Part shown: positions 1-8,989 of the stretch, in pieces
Layout: each line of letters begins with the position of its first letter
Numbering within the stretch: the first letter of the stretch is position 1
Assembly (NCBI RefSeq): GCF_011764425.1
Contig: NZ_BLPF01000002.1
Coordinates: 1,364,997 to 1,428,996, forward strand
DNA from: Phytohabitans houttuyneae
Lineage (GTDB): Bacteria > Actinomycetota > Actinomycetes > Mycobacteriales > Micromonosporaceae
DNA length: 64,000 nucleotides
Reading direction: 5' to 3'
The notes under the pieces: generated by a model
The model's input: the letters and a program-made list of their open reading frames with translations, nothing else
What the model was told of the DNA's origin: nothing
The model's database searches: none
Program-made: the position numbers and the translations under genes

Positions 1-1
1 G

Positions 2-160
2 GTCAACTCCTTCAACGACTCGTACACCTCGCTCGGCGGCATGATGCCGATGATCAACATGATGCTCGGCGAGGTCGCGCCCGGCGGCGCCGGCCTGTAC
101 GGCACCCTCGTCCTGGCGGTGATCACGGTGTTCGTGGCTGGGCTCATGGTCGGCCGCACG
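2..160 (+). pseudogene. kdpA: KdpA C-terminal fragment, truncated
   Basis: Frame 2 reads [20 protein letters not shown] followed by [12 protein letters not shown] and GLMVGRT. This matches the late transmembrane part of KdpA, the K+-translocating subunit of the Kdp P-type ATPase. In the family the VGRT motif is followed by PEYLGKKI and further helices; here similarity stops abruptly at about base 160 and the frame runs into unrelated sequence to a stop at 355. The window starts inside the gene, so the 5' part may lie upstream. No kdpB or kdpC follows. Bases 161-437 hold no gene that can be supported. Probably a broken remnant at the edge of an accessory region. Confidence 0.7.
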
Positions 161-437
161 GGCAGTCACAGATGCCGACAGGCGCCAATGAATGGCCGCG
201 AGCCCAATAGAGTCCTCCCGGACGGGTTGGCCGATTCAACACGCCGCCGCACTGGACCTCGCGGACCTGTTCCAGACCACGAGGCAGGGCACCAGCAGGT
301 AGGCATCTCGCTAACCACGGCCGGTTCGTTCTCTGGGACGGCGGCGGCCCGCTGATATGGGTCGGTCCGGTGCCATCGGGCGAGACCTGGCTGCCTCCAG
401 CCATTCTGAGCGCCTTGGTCGTCAGGCATCATGCTTG

Positions 438-3407
438 TTATGGACCGATATGGATGAAAGGCGCCCAGACGCTAGGTCTGTAAGGATCCCGGTCGCGCTG
501 CCGCCGTACGGAGTGGTGAAGCGCCTCGGCCGACTGTCCTGGCCGCAGGTCACCCCGTGAGACCAGGCGCGCATACACGTCCTCGGCGACATTTGCTGCG
601 GCCGTGTCCCAGACGGACCAGAGCGTCGCGATCACGTGACGCCGGCCCGCGTACTGAAGGGCAGCAGCGACGGTGATCATCTCGTCGGCGACGCGTGTGC
701 CGCCCATGGCCGTCTTGCAGGCAGACAGGAACGCGAACTCACCCTGGCTCCCGCCGGCGGTCAGGTCCGCCACGGTGAGTCTTCCGTCGTACAGCACCAG
801 GCCGCCGCGGGATGGGCTGGTGGGTTCCTGGCTGCCGTGACAACTCAAATGTGCCCAGGTGTGGCTGCCAAGCGCGTCCTGTACCGCGTGAACTGTCGCC
901 GCCGGTCCTTCCAGCAGCGTCAACCGTTCGGCGGGGAAGACCGTCGCGAGCAGGTCACGCTCGCGATCGACATTGGGCAATTGTGGTTGACCGGGCGTAC
1001 GGCCCAGCGCCACGACGAGCAACTTCTCGTTGGGCCTTTGCGGCGCCGCTGGCGGCTGGCTGTCGTCGATCAGGGCGCGGGCAAGCGCCCGCACCGTCGT
1101 TGTGTAGGACGACACGACCCGGTCGAGGACGGCCCGGCCCGGCGCCTTGTCGTTCGGGTCGTGGTATCCGGCGGCGTGCAACGGCAACATGGCCAACGGG
1201 CCAGTCGGGCACCACCATATCCTCGGCCACGGCTGAGCCGGGGCCGGGCAGCGATCGTGGCCGAGGGCGCGAAGGACTGGATCGGCGACAGCTTCCCACA
1301 GCCATTCCAGGACCGAACTGATCGCCCGCTCAAGAGTGAGGCGGGCGGCCACCTGGCCGGCGCGGACGGAATCAACATCCCGAAGCGCATGCAGAAAGGC
1401 GTTGGTCCGGTCGACAGCGTCCGCATGAGTGAGATCCGGCAGTTCGACGACATCGGTGCCGGTGGTGGTCACCAGCAGGGCGTCGCAGCGCCACGAACTG
1501 CAGTTGACAATGACAATTGGTCCCGACGTCGCGGCTTGGCGCAGTTCTCCGATCGTGGTCTCGTGCGGCGAGTCGTTGTCCGACCCGATGCCGAGCTGGG
1601 CAACGAGGACATCCCACTGCTGCGCGGCCGCCATCTGCCGGTCAACCGCCTCTCCCGGCCGGACCAGCGCGTATAGCGCCTCGAGGAGCTTCATCGACTC
1701 AGGAATGTTCTCGTGCAGGTAGGACTCGGCGCCGGGAAGCGACCGATAGTGCTCGACCTGGTGGACTATGGCATTCAGATGGCTGTTGAGGCTGTTGCCC
1801 TTCGCATCGACGACGGTGGTATTACGGGGCAGCGTCGGGTTGGCGAGCTGATCGAGTTCGGTGCGCAGCTCGGCGAGCCTGCCGGCCAGCTCCGGCCGGG
1901 CGCTGACCTTCGATGGTGTGGTCTGGCTGGCCAGTAGGTGGAACCACAGCACGCCGCGGCCTCGCTCCAGGATCTCGACTGCCCGGTCGGGGAATCCCGC
2001 GGCCACGGTACAGGCTGCGGCAGTACTGGCCAGTCCGTGGTATTCCGCGAGCAGCCGTTCCCTACTCGCCCAGCTCGCGCCGGGCCAAGCCAGCAGCGGG
2101 AGAAGCCGTACCGCCGCCGCGTACCCTTCGGCCGCATCCTGCCACCGGCCCAGCAACGCGGCCGAGTCGCCCCACTTCTCGGCGATGCGTATGCGGCGCG
2201 ACGCCGCGGCGTTCCGATCCGCGGCAGCCTCGCGCCACAAACCGAAAGCTGTCGACATGTCAGCCGGGTCCCGGGCTCGCTCGAAGCGGGCCTGCAAAGC
2301 AAGCCCGAGATTGAACTGCGTCGCTGCCCGTTCAGAGTGGCCGGCGGACGTCGCTTCGACCGCGGCGCGGCCCACGCGTATCGCCTCGTCGAGATCGGCG
2401 TCGGCACCAACGCGTCGATACCTCTCCCGGAGGGCCAGCCCGAGGCTGGACAGCAACTCCGCCCGCTTCGCCTGGCCGGGAGCGCTCATGTCCAGAGCGG
2501 CGCGGCCCACAGTGATGGCCTCATCAAGGTCTGAAAGATCCTCGAACCGGTCGAACCTGGCCTGCAACGCGAGTCCGAGATTGGACAACATGCCCGCTCG
2601 GTCCGGGTCGTCCGGGGCCTCGACCTCGACGGCAGCTCGATCCACCGCGATAGCCTCGTTGAGGTCGGCGACGTTCCCGTGGTCACCATCTCGCTCGAAC
2701 CGCACCAGCAGGGCGGTGCCAAGGTTAGCAAGCCTCTTTGCTCGATGAGGATCGTCGGCGGGCGTGACCTCGACGGACATCCGAGCCATCCGGATTGCCT
2801 CACCGATGTCGGCGAGGTCGCCGACCCGCTCGTACCGTACACGGAGCGAATTGCTGAGATTGGACAGGCAAAGACCGCGATCGTCGTGATCGGCGGCCAT
2901 ATTTCTGAGCGCCTCGCGTTGCGCGGCGATGGCACCGTTGAGGTCAGCGAGGTTGCCGGTCCGTTCGGACCTGATCTGCAGCGCGACGCCAAGTAGGCAC
3001 AGCCGGCCGACCCGGTCAGGGTGCTCCTGGTGAAGGAGGTCTATGGCATGGTCGAGAGCGGGCGGATCGTCGAGCGTCCGCAAGCGTCGCACGATCATCG
3101 CTGCCCGTTGATGGTGGTCGGGTACCCGTCGTGGGTTCACCTGGGCAAGCTCGACAAACAGGTGCTCGGCGGTTCGCAGGGCCGTGGCGTTCGCGCCGGC
3201 GGGTAGGGCCAGGAAACGGCACCAGTGCAGCCACGCCACAGCGAAAAGCACTTCCTCCCGTACGCGGCCCTCCGAACTGCGCTGAGCCGCTAGCCACAGG
3301 TCATCGGCCTGGGTCACCGCCTCCTCAGCCACGACCGCCGCCGGGTCGTGCTGTTGCACATACGCGAAGATCCGGGCGCGCACCGCTGCCAGCAACTCAT
3401 CGACCAT
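438..3407 (-). CDS. TPR-CHAT caspase-like protease protein
   Basis: A cytosolic protein of 989 residues. At least five degenerate repeats of about 44 residues (DLDEAI..RAAVE...RA..L.NLGLAL.ARF.R) between roughly residues 140 and 400 form a TPR-type solenoid. The C-terminal third is a CHAT domain with the expected His (HLSCHGS, about residue 857) and Cys (LSACKTA, about residue 897), so the caspase-like dyad is intact. CHAT domains are clan CD peptidases; TPR-CHAT proteins act in bacterial conflict systems, including Csx29 of type III-E CRISPR. ATG at 3407 is chosen over a TTG at 3437 because GGGAG sits 5 nt upstream. It is divergent from the Zn-ribbon gene with a 29-nt gap. Its substrate is unknown; the membrane or Zn-ribbon neighbour is a candidate (inference). 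Confidence 0.88.
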   Translation of the reverse strand: MVDELLAAVRARIFAYVQQHDPAAVVAEEAVTQADDLWLAAQRSSEGRVREEVLFAVAWLHWCRFLALPAGANATALRTAEHLFVELAQVNPRRVPDHHQRAAMIVRRLRTLDDPPALDHAIDLLHQEHPDRVGRLCLLGVALQIRSERTGNLADLNGAIAAQREALRNMAADHDDRGLCLSNLSNSLRVRYERVGDLADIGEAIRMARMSVEVTPADDPHRAKRLANLGTALLVRFERDGDHGNVADLNEAIAVDRAAVEVEAPDDPDRAGMLSNLGLALQARFDRFEDLSDLDEAITVGRAALDMSAPGQAKRAELLSSLGLALRERYRRVGADADLDEAIRVGRAAVEATSAGHSERAATQFNLGLALQARFERARDPADMSTAFGLWREAAADRNAAASRRIRIAEKWGDSAALLGRWQDAAEGYAAAVRLLPLLAWPGASWASRERLLAEYHGLASTAAACTVAAGFPDRAVEILERGRGVLWFHLLASQTTPSKVSARPELAGRLAELRTELDQLANPTLPRNTTVVDAKGNSLNSHLNAIVHQVEHYRSLPGAESYLHENIPESMKLLEALYALVRPGEAVDRQMAAAQQWDVLVAQLGIGSDNDSPHETTIGELRQAATSGPIVIVNCSSWRCDALLVTTTGTDVVELPDLTHADAVDRTNAFLHALRDVDSVRAGQVAARLTLERAISSVLEWLWEAVADPVLRALGHDRCPAPAQPWPRIWWCPTGPLAMLPLHAAGYHDPNDKAPGRAVLDRVVSSYTTTVRALARALIDDSQPPAAPQRPNEKLLVVALGRTPGQPQLPNVDRERDLLATVFPAERLTLLEGPAATVHAVQDALGSHTWAHLSCHGSQEPTSPSRGGLVLYDGRLTVADLTAGGSQGEFAFLSACKTAMGGTRVADEMITVAAALQYAGRRHVIATLWSVWDTAAANVAEDVYARLVSRGDLRPGQSAEALHHSVRRQRDRDPYRPSVWAPFIHIGP

Positions 3408-3436
3408 CGGACTCCCAATCAACAAAGGAGGTGACA
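3408..3436. promoter_or_regulatory. 29-nt divergent gap with a near-perfect Shine-Dalgarno
   Basis: The gap between the divergent ATGs at 3407 (minus) and 3437 (plus) is only 29 nt. On the plus strand AAAGGAGGTGA lies just before ATG 3437, an almost complete anti-SD complement that is rare in such genomes. On the minus strand GGGAG precedes ATG 3407. There is no room for two conventional promoters, so the promoters must lie inside the opposite coding regions, or one start is wrong. Confidence 0.6.
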
Positions 3437-3913
3437 ATGAAATACCCGACTCGTCATGTGAAACGCCAAGCGCGATGGCTACCGTATCGTGGGCAACCCA
3501 CCAAGGTTTGGAGCGGCGTGAAGAATCGAGATCTCGGGGTCCTGTTCGATCGAGATGCCGACGAACGCGACGCGGTGCGGCTGAGTGTGCCAGCCAGCAC
3601 GGACGTCGCGATCGTGGCCGAGGTGGTGGAGAAGATCTTCGCGGCCGAACCTGGCATCGACCGGGCGGCGTTGTACGTCGATGGCCAGTTGGCCGGCGTC
3701 ATGAGTCGCCATCGGCTGGCCGAACTGGTCGAAGGATCGTTCCGCGGCATAGGCGATGCAGACGGGGCTACCCTGCCAGGCGTTTCAAGCCGATACCAGG
3801 TCATACGATTCCAATGCCGAACGTGCGGCGCGGAGGAACGACGGATCCACGTCGATCCGAGGTCTGCACCGAACTGTTCGTCAGGGCACGGTGCCATGGT
3901 GTTGCTGCCGTGA
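3437..3913 (+). CDS. small protein with C-terminal Zn-ribbon, CHAT neighbour
   Basis: A basic-start protein of 158 residues that I do not recognise as a named family. Residues about 35-100 (LGVLFDRDADERDAVRLSVP to LAELVEGSFR) look like a compact alpha/beta domain. The C-terminus carries C-R-T-C and, 19 residues on, C-S-S-G-H, a plausible zinc ribbon or treble-clef site. The start is set by the very strong Shine-Dalgarno described above. It overlaps the downstream membrane gene by 4 nt (GTGA), implying translational coupling, and is divergent from the CHAT gene. An adaptor, sensor or protease-target role is inference from context only. Confidence 0.75.
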   Translation: MKYPTRHVKRQARWLPYRGQPTKVWSGVKNRDLGVLFDRDADERDAVRLSVPASTDVAIVAEVVEKIFAAEPGIDRAALYVDGQLAGVMSRHRLAELVEGSFRGIGDADGATLPGVSSRYQVIRFQCRTCGAEERRIHVDPRSAPNCSSGHGAMVLLP

Positions 3914-4842
3914 AACTGGACACACCGGCCAAGGCGGCCTTCGACACATTTGGCGGCAGATTTCTTCTCGTCGGGTATCTGCCGACCTACGCCGGTGTCC
4001 TGTCCATCCTGATCCTTTTCTGGGCGGGAGCCCCAGGGAAGCTGAACTTCTCCCAGGCTTGGCATACCGCCGTCCAGCTTGGTCTCGGCGAGCTGCTGCT
4101 GGTCGTTCTGGCGGTGATGCTAACCGCAGCGGTGCTTCAGCCGCTGCATCTGAGGATGATCCGAGTACTCGAAGGCGATTGGCCAACGTGGGCCGGATGG
4201 TTGGCGCGGCTTTGCACCCGACGCCAACGGCGGTGCCATGCCCGGCTGGCCCGGGCGGCAATGGCTCCGCCCAACGGCGCGACCGACACCGACATACAGC
4301 GCGCTGGGCAGGCCGGTGCGCTGCTGGTAGCGCGGTTCCCACCATCGCGGCTACGCCCCACGGCCTTGGGTAACGCGCTCGCCGCGATGGAGGCCAGAGC
4401 CGGCGCCGAGTACGGCTGGGACGCCACAGTAGCCTGGCCCCGGCTCTACCCAGTACTCGGCCCGCAGGCACGAACGCTGGTCGACGACCGACGCAACACC
4501 CTCGACCTGACGGCACGCCTGACCGTCACGGCAACCGTCTTGGCGGTGGTCACAGCCGGGCTTCTCGCGCAGTCACGATGGTGGGTACTCCTGGCTTTGG
4601 CCCCGCTCGCGTTGGCCGTTCTGGCATACCGATCGGCCGTGCAGGCCGCCATCGCATACGGCGAGACGGTGGGAGCTGCGTTCGATCTGCATCGCTTCGA
4701 TCTGCTTGAGCATCTACACCTGCCGCTTCCCGCCGATCAGGCAGCCGAGCAAGCGGCCAACGAGAAGCTGTGTCTAATGTGGCGGCAGGGAGCGCCCACC
4801 AACCTCGTGTACCGCCACCAACCAATCAACGAATCTGGCTGA
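3910..4842 (+). CDS. multi-pass membrane protein of the CHAT locus
   Basis: A 310-residue protein starting at GTG 3910, inside the preceding stop. Two hydrophobic segments near the N-terminus (about residues 17-40 and 58-80) and a second pair near residues 205-245 frame a cytosolic middle region. A helical tail (DLLEHLHLPLPADQAAEQAA) follows. No catalytic motif is visible. In the multi-gene conflict systems catalogued around CHAT and NACHT proteins, membrane proteins are frequent effectors, so a membrane-perturbing or signal-receiving role is possible, but this is inference. Codon use matches the neighbours. Confidence 0.75.
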   Translation: MKLDTPAKAAFDTFGGRFLLVGYLPTYAGVLSILILFWAGAPGKLNFSQAWHTAVQLGLGELLLVVLAVMLTAAVLQPLHLRMIRVLEGDWPTWAGWLARLCTRRQRRCHARLARAAMAPPNGATDTDIQRAGQAGALLVARFPPSRLRPTALGNALAAMEARAGAEYGWDATVAWPRLYPVLGPQARTLVDDRRNTLDLTARLTVTATVLAVVTAGLLAQSRWWVLLALAPLALAVLAYRSAVQAAIAYGETVGAAFDLHRFDLLEHLHLPLPADQAAEQAANEKLCLMWRQGAPTNLVYRHQPINESG

Positions 4843-5475
4843 TCCCCAACATCATTGCGGACCGCCAGGCCGGCACCCTACCGGCCCCGGCCACGAGCCC
4901 GCGATGCCTGCCCGAAGCAGTCCGTCCTTTCACCGCTTCGGGAGGCGAGGGCGCACACCGTTCAGCACAGCCTGCCCGGCACCCTGACACGATCCGGCAC
5001 GCGGTCGGCATTCGCCCAGATCTCTCGGACAGCGGTAAGTGGGCAGCCAGCGACGTGGCCGGCCACCGCAAACACGGTCACGTCGCCCTACCAACGCACG
5101 CATCTGGCCGAATAGAGTGAACACTCGATAGGCGGCTCCCGCTCCCGTGGGCCGGTTGCGGCGCGCGGGGCCAAGCGGTGAGGAGTGTCGGTTCGGCTTG
5201 GGCCAGTTCGGGTTGGAATGGCGCGTTTCCCGGACCGGCCTGGATCGGTCGGGCCGGGATACCAAGTCACCCGCAGGTGGTACACGAACAGCACCCGCCC
5301 GGCCTGAACGCTGCCAGAACCGACTTTGCGCGATTGACTCGCTGCAGCAGTGAGACCGGCGCCGTTGGGGCCTAGCCCGGGTGAGGAACCCTTGGCTCCG
5401 GGGACCAGGTCAAGCAGCGGCACATCAATGCGGGCTGACGACCTCGGTGCGGATCTAGCCCAGTTCGTCGAACGG
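4843..5475. other. 633-nt region without a supported gene
   Basis: It lies between the convergent ends of the membrane protein gene and the NACHT gene. Six-frame reading gives only short low-complexity Arg/Pro/Ala frames with no recognisable family. I see no clear intrinsic terminator or repeat. Confidence 0.5.
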
Positions 5476-8400
5476 CTACTTGTGCACGACGGAGATGTTT
5501 CCGCCAGACTGTGACGCGCCTAGCACGGTCGTGCCGCGTGGGACGCGGACCTTTACTTCTCTGTGAAACGCTAACGGCCGGAGGTCGACGCGGTCGATGC
5601 TGTCGCTGGTGTATTCGATCGAAGAGATGTGTGTGTCCTGCAATGCTGTCAGGTCTGGCGCCTCGGCCTTGACGTTTAGGCGCAGGTTGTCCAGCGCCGG
5701 CAGTTGAGCTATCGGGCTGAGGTCGAGTGGTGCCAGGATCTCCAGGGTCAGGTGGGTCAGCTGTGCGAGGTTGGCTACCGGGAGTTCCGTCAGGTCGTGG
5801 GCGCCGATGAGCTCAAGCTTTTTCAGGGCCGGCCAGTCGCAGGTCAGGCGGCAGAAGGCGGCGGCGTCGAGCCCGAGCTCGGCGAGGGGAAGGCCCGCGA
5901 TGCTCTGTTCGTTCCATACGCGGGTGAAGGCCCTGAACTCGGTGAGCCTTGGCATGGAGGCGAGGGGCGCGAGATCAATGGGTACCTCGGTGCGCGACAC
6001 GGTCAGCGAAACCAAGGGCTGGCCGGCGAGGGGGTGAAGGGTGCGGGGGTCCTCCACCGAGAGTCTTCGCAGGTTCGGCAGCCCGTGTACGAAGGTTAGG
6101 TCGACGTCAGGGATCCTGGCGAGCCGCAAGTCGGTCAGCCGGCCGAGATGATGGAGGGCGTCCACCTGTCGGGGGTCGGTGATCTGGACCGCGCCGCCGA
6201 TCAGGGGAGATTCGCGCAGCACGTTGAAGGCGTACTCGTGCGGATCGAAGTGCTGCCATGCGCGCAGCAGCGCGTCGACCACTTTGGGGCGGGAGTCAGC
6301 GGCGAAAGTCGCCAACAACGGTAGCGCCGCGGGATCCGTCGTCTGCACCGCTGCCGAGATCGTGAGGGCGACCTCGGTCTCCGTTTGCGGCGTCGCGTCC
6401 ATCAGCAGATCGAGCGCGAACGGTCCAGCGCGGCTGAGAGCGAGCGCGGCGGCGGCGCTGCGTGGCGGTATGAGGGACTTTGCGGCGGCTCGGATGGCCT
6501 TCGCCAGGGCGGGCGGTTGCTCGGCGGACGTCTCGAGGCAGCCGAGTGCGACCAAGCGAAGTATGTCTCGGTCCTTGGGGGACGTGTCGTGCTTGTCGCT
6601 TCGTCGTAACAGGTCTTGCAGCAGGATGCCCCGGCCCGTGGGAGAGGCGTGACCCGCTGCCATCACCACGACCTCGTGCCACTGCGGCAGGTGGGCGTTT
6701 GCTGCCAGAACGCCGTAGTCGGCCTCGACGGTGGCTTGTTGACCGGCGAGGTACTCCTGAAAGGATCGATGGATGAAGTCCATCCGTCCTTCCACCTGCT
6801 CGCGGACCAGCCCGCTACGTTCGAGTAGTACCTGGTAGACGATTTCTGGGCTCGCCTTCACCTGCGGCATCGCCGCCAGCTTCGCTTCCAGCATCGCGAT
6901 GACGTAGTCGCGATCCGCGTCGGACCATTCGTTGCGAATTAACCGGTACGCCAGGTCGCGCAGCAACAGCGTCTTGTCGGTCCTGCTCAACACGATCGAC
7001 GGCGCGATGCCGTGCTCGTGGTCGCGGCGTTCCAGCAGCATGTGCAGGGCCACTTCGTAGAGTTCCATGCGATTGGCCGGCAGTTGCCCACGCCGGTCCT
7101 GGTGCAGCGCGCACAGCAATGCGCACAACAGTGGAGAGCCGGCGAGCTGGCGCAGGTGACGATGCTTGTCCAGCGCACCGAGAAGATGGTTCTCGTACGT
7201 GGTGGCTCGCTGGCGATCCTGGTCGGTGCGGGATGCGCTCCGCATGGCTTCGTGCCACCGGTGGATGAACTCCGGTATCTGGTACCGGGTCATCGGCTCC
7301 AGTTCCGCGACGGTGAAGTCGTCGTTGTCCAGCCAGTCTTCCGGCGCCGCCGCGGGACGTGAGGTGAGGACGTAGCGTGCGTCGGGAAACGAGCTCGTGA
7401 GCTGCGCGAGCCACTCCCGCATGTCCTGGCGACGCTTTTCGGGTAGCTCGTCCAGCCCGTCGACCAGGATGACCGCGCGGCCCGATCGCAGCTGCGCCTG
7501 CACCCATCCAGCGGGCATGTCGTCGACGATATGCCGGCCGACCTCGCGAAGGAACGCCTCAGGGGCCGGCAGGTCCGTGTCGATGTACCGCCGCAGGGGG
7601 ACGAAGAACGGCACCGTCCCGTTCCACCCGGGCATCTGGAGGGGAAACCCGCTTCGTGCGCTCTGTACGGCGATCCACTGAAGGAGGGTGGTCTTCCCGG
7701 TGCCGGCCTGCCCCCGGATGAACAGGCGGCGGGAGCTGCCGAGCACCTCCTCTACGGGTCTCGGAGTACCGAGGGAGTCCCTTTGCAAGCCGCTGCGCTT
7801 CGACGCCGCGGCTACGGTCAAACTCAGGTACGCGACAGAGAGGGTGTAGCGCCGGCTGGCCTCGGAAAGCGTCGCGCCGAAGAACTCGACGCGATCGAGG
7901 CGATTGGCGACCAGCTGGCGGTAGTCGCGTTCGAAGTCGTCGACGCCACGCCGATCCGGCAGCAGAGCCAGGACGGTACTGAGCTCGTTCAAGATCTGGC
8001 GGTCGCGGCGAAGGAGTTCGGCGAGCCCCGCGACGCCGCTGCTGGGCAGCGTGCGTGCCACCTCGATGACGTAGGCGCAGCATTCCCTGAGCAGCAAGTT
8101 GTACAGATTGACGGCGCCCTCCGCCAATCCGGCCCTCCGCGCCCGGTCGGCATCCTGCGAACGCAGGTACCGGTCCAAGTAGCCCGCATCAAGATCCTGT
8201 CTAAACAGGTCGTCGTCGGTCAGCCGCGCGTTCTGCACCGTCTCCCGGACCGCCTCGACAGCGGCCACCTGCTCGTTAAGCGAAAGGTCGCGAAACTCGA
8301 GCACCACAAGCGGCTGCACCCGGTCGGCCACGATGTCCGCCGCCTCATCCCAGGCGCGGATGAAACGGCGCTGCTCACGGACACTGGTCAGGCGCTCAGC

Positions 8401-8523
8401 CACCAGGTCGATCGCATTGGAAGAAAGATCGGACGCTACTTTGTGATCACCGAACCACACACCACATGCGGCCTTTGCGACAGCCTTTCCCAGCGCGAGC
8501 GCGGCTATCTCCAGACCGGACAC
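5476..8523 (-). CDS. NACHT NTPase with helical N-domain and C-terminal LRRs
   Basis: A 1015-residue STAND NTPase. Residues 1-190 are all-helical and resemble the NNH1 (NACHT N-terminal helical) domain. The NACHT core has Walker A GQAGTGKTT at 271-279, Walker B VILVDGLDEL at 351-360, and YVLTSRP at about 385. The NACHT-associated helical region follows, then leucine-rich repeats from about 790 to 990 (LGRLTDLRL, LPNLRRLSV, MPRLTEF, LTHLTLEI). Bacterial NACHT proteins of this type (bNACHT) give anti-phage defence and are counterparts of animal NLRs. The LRRs would be the sensor. No separate effector domain is fused, so signalling may use the N-domain. Start is GTG at 8523 without a clear Shine-Dalgarno. 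Confidence 0.9.
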   Translation of the reverse strand: MSGLEIAALALGKAVAKAACGVWFGDHKVASDLSSNAIDLVAERLTSVREQRRFIRAWDEAADIVADRVQPLVVLEFRDLSLNEQVAAVEAVRETVQNARLTDDDLFRQDLDAGYLDRYLRSQDADRARRAGLAEGAVNLYNLLLRECCAYVIEVARTLPSSGVAGLAELLRRDRQILNELSTVLALLPDRRGVDDFERDYRQLVANRLDRVEFFGATLSEASRRYTLSVAYLSLTVAAASKRSGLQRDSLGTPRPVEEVLGSSRRLFIRGQAGTGKTTLLQWIAVQSARSGFPLQMPGWNGTVPFFVPLRRYIDTDLPAPEAFLREVGRHIVDDMPAGWVQAQLRSGRAVILVDGLDELPEKRRQDMREWLAQLTSSFPDARYVLTSRPAAAPEDWLDNDDFTVAELEPMTRYQIPEFIHRWHEAMRSASRTDQDRQRATTYENHLLGALDKHRHLRQLAGSPLLCALLCALHQDRRGQLPANRMELYEVALHMLLERRDHEHGIAPSIVLSRTDKTLLLRDLAYRLIRNEWSDADRDYVIAMLEAKLAAMPQVKASPEIVYQVLLERSGLVREQVEGRMDFIHRSFQEYLAGQQATVEADYGVLAANAHLPQWHEVVVMAAGHASPTGRGILLQDLLRRSDKHDTSPKDRDILRLVALGCLETSAEQPPALAKAIRAAAKSLIPPRSAAAALALSRAGPFALDLLMDATPQTETEVALTISAAVQTTDPAALPLLATFAADSRPKVVDALLRAWQHFDPHEYAFNVLRESPLIGGAVQITDPRQVDALHHLGRLTDLRLARIPDVDLTFVHGLPNLRRLSVEDPRTLHPLAGQPLVSLTVSRTEVPIDLAPLASMPRLTEFRAFTRVWNEQSIAGLPLAELGLDAAAFCRLTCDWPALKKLELIGAHDLTELPVANLAQLTHLTLEILAPLDLSPIAQLPALDNLRLNVKAEAPDLTALQDTHISSIEYTSDSIDRVDLRPLAFHREVKVRVPRGTTVLGASQSGGNISVVHK

Positions 8524-8989
8524 CAGACAAGAATGTCATGCCAACGCCGGCCAGTGCAGCCGCTGATTCAGCCCTTGTACCGCGTGCGTCCCTTAGGGGT
8601 GTCCTAGATGGATAGTGGTCCCGGCTCCGGCATGATTCACGTTTCGTGGTGGAGGAGATGATCCATACCTGGGCGCCTGGGCATCCGGCCGCGAGGGACG
8701 TTTCCGATGGTTCGATGCCTGAAGGACCTGGCGACCGAGGACGAGATCCAAGTCTTGGCGGCGGAGGCGCCCCGATGACCGAAGACCAGCGCGCCAGGTT
8801 GGCCGGCTCCCACGCCTAGACCGGCGTCGACGCCGCGCCGGCCAAGCGCCTCCCACAGATGTCGAGAAAGATCGTGGTTGGGGGTCAGCCATACATGATC
8901 GATCGGTAACCGGTATGCCGAGAGCATTGTGGCTGGTCAGGCTCGGGCGGAGGGCCGCGCGAAGAAGGCGAATGCGGCTTGGTGGCGGT
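8524..8989. other. 466-nt region, no supported gene
   Basis: It separates the NACHT gene from a frameshifted membrane gene. Only short interrupted frames occur on either strand, for example a 23-codon frame beginning at ATG 8707 with a predicted acidic helix. It looks like eroded sequence; nothing is assigned. Confidence 0.45.

Noticed and set aside
8637-8927. Minus-strand frame beginning MLSAYRLPIDHVWLTPNHDL
   Set aside because: The first 35 residues look protein-like but the remainder is a basic low-complexity run; no family or RBS could be supported.
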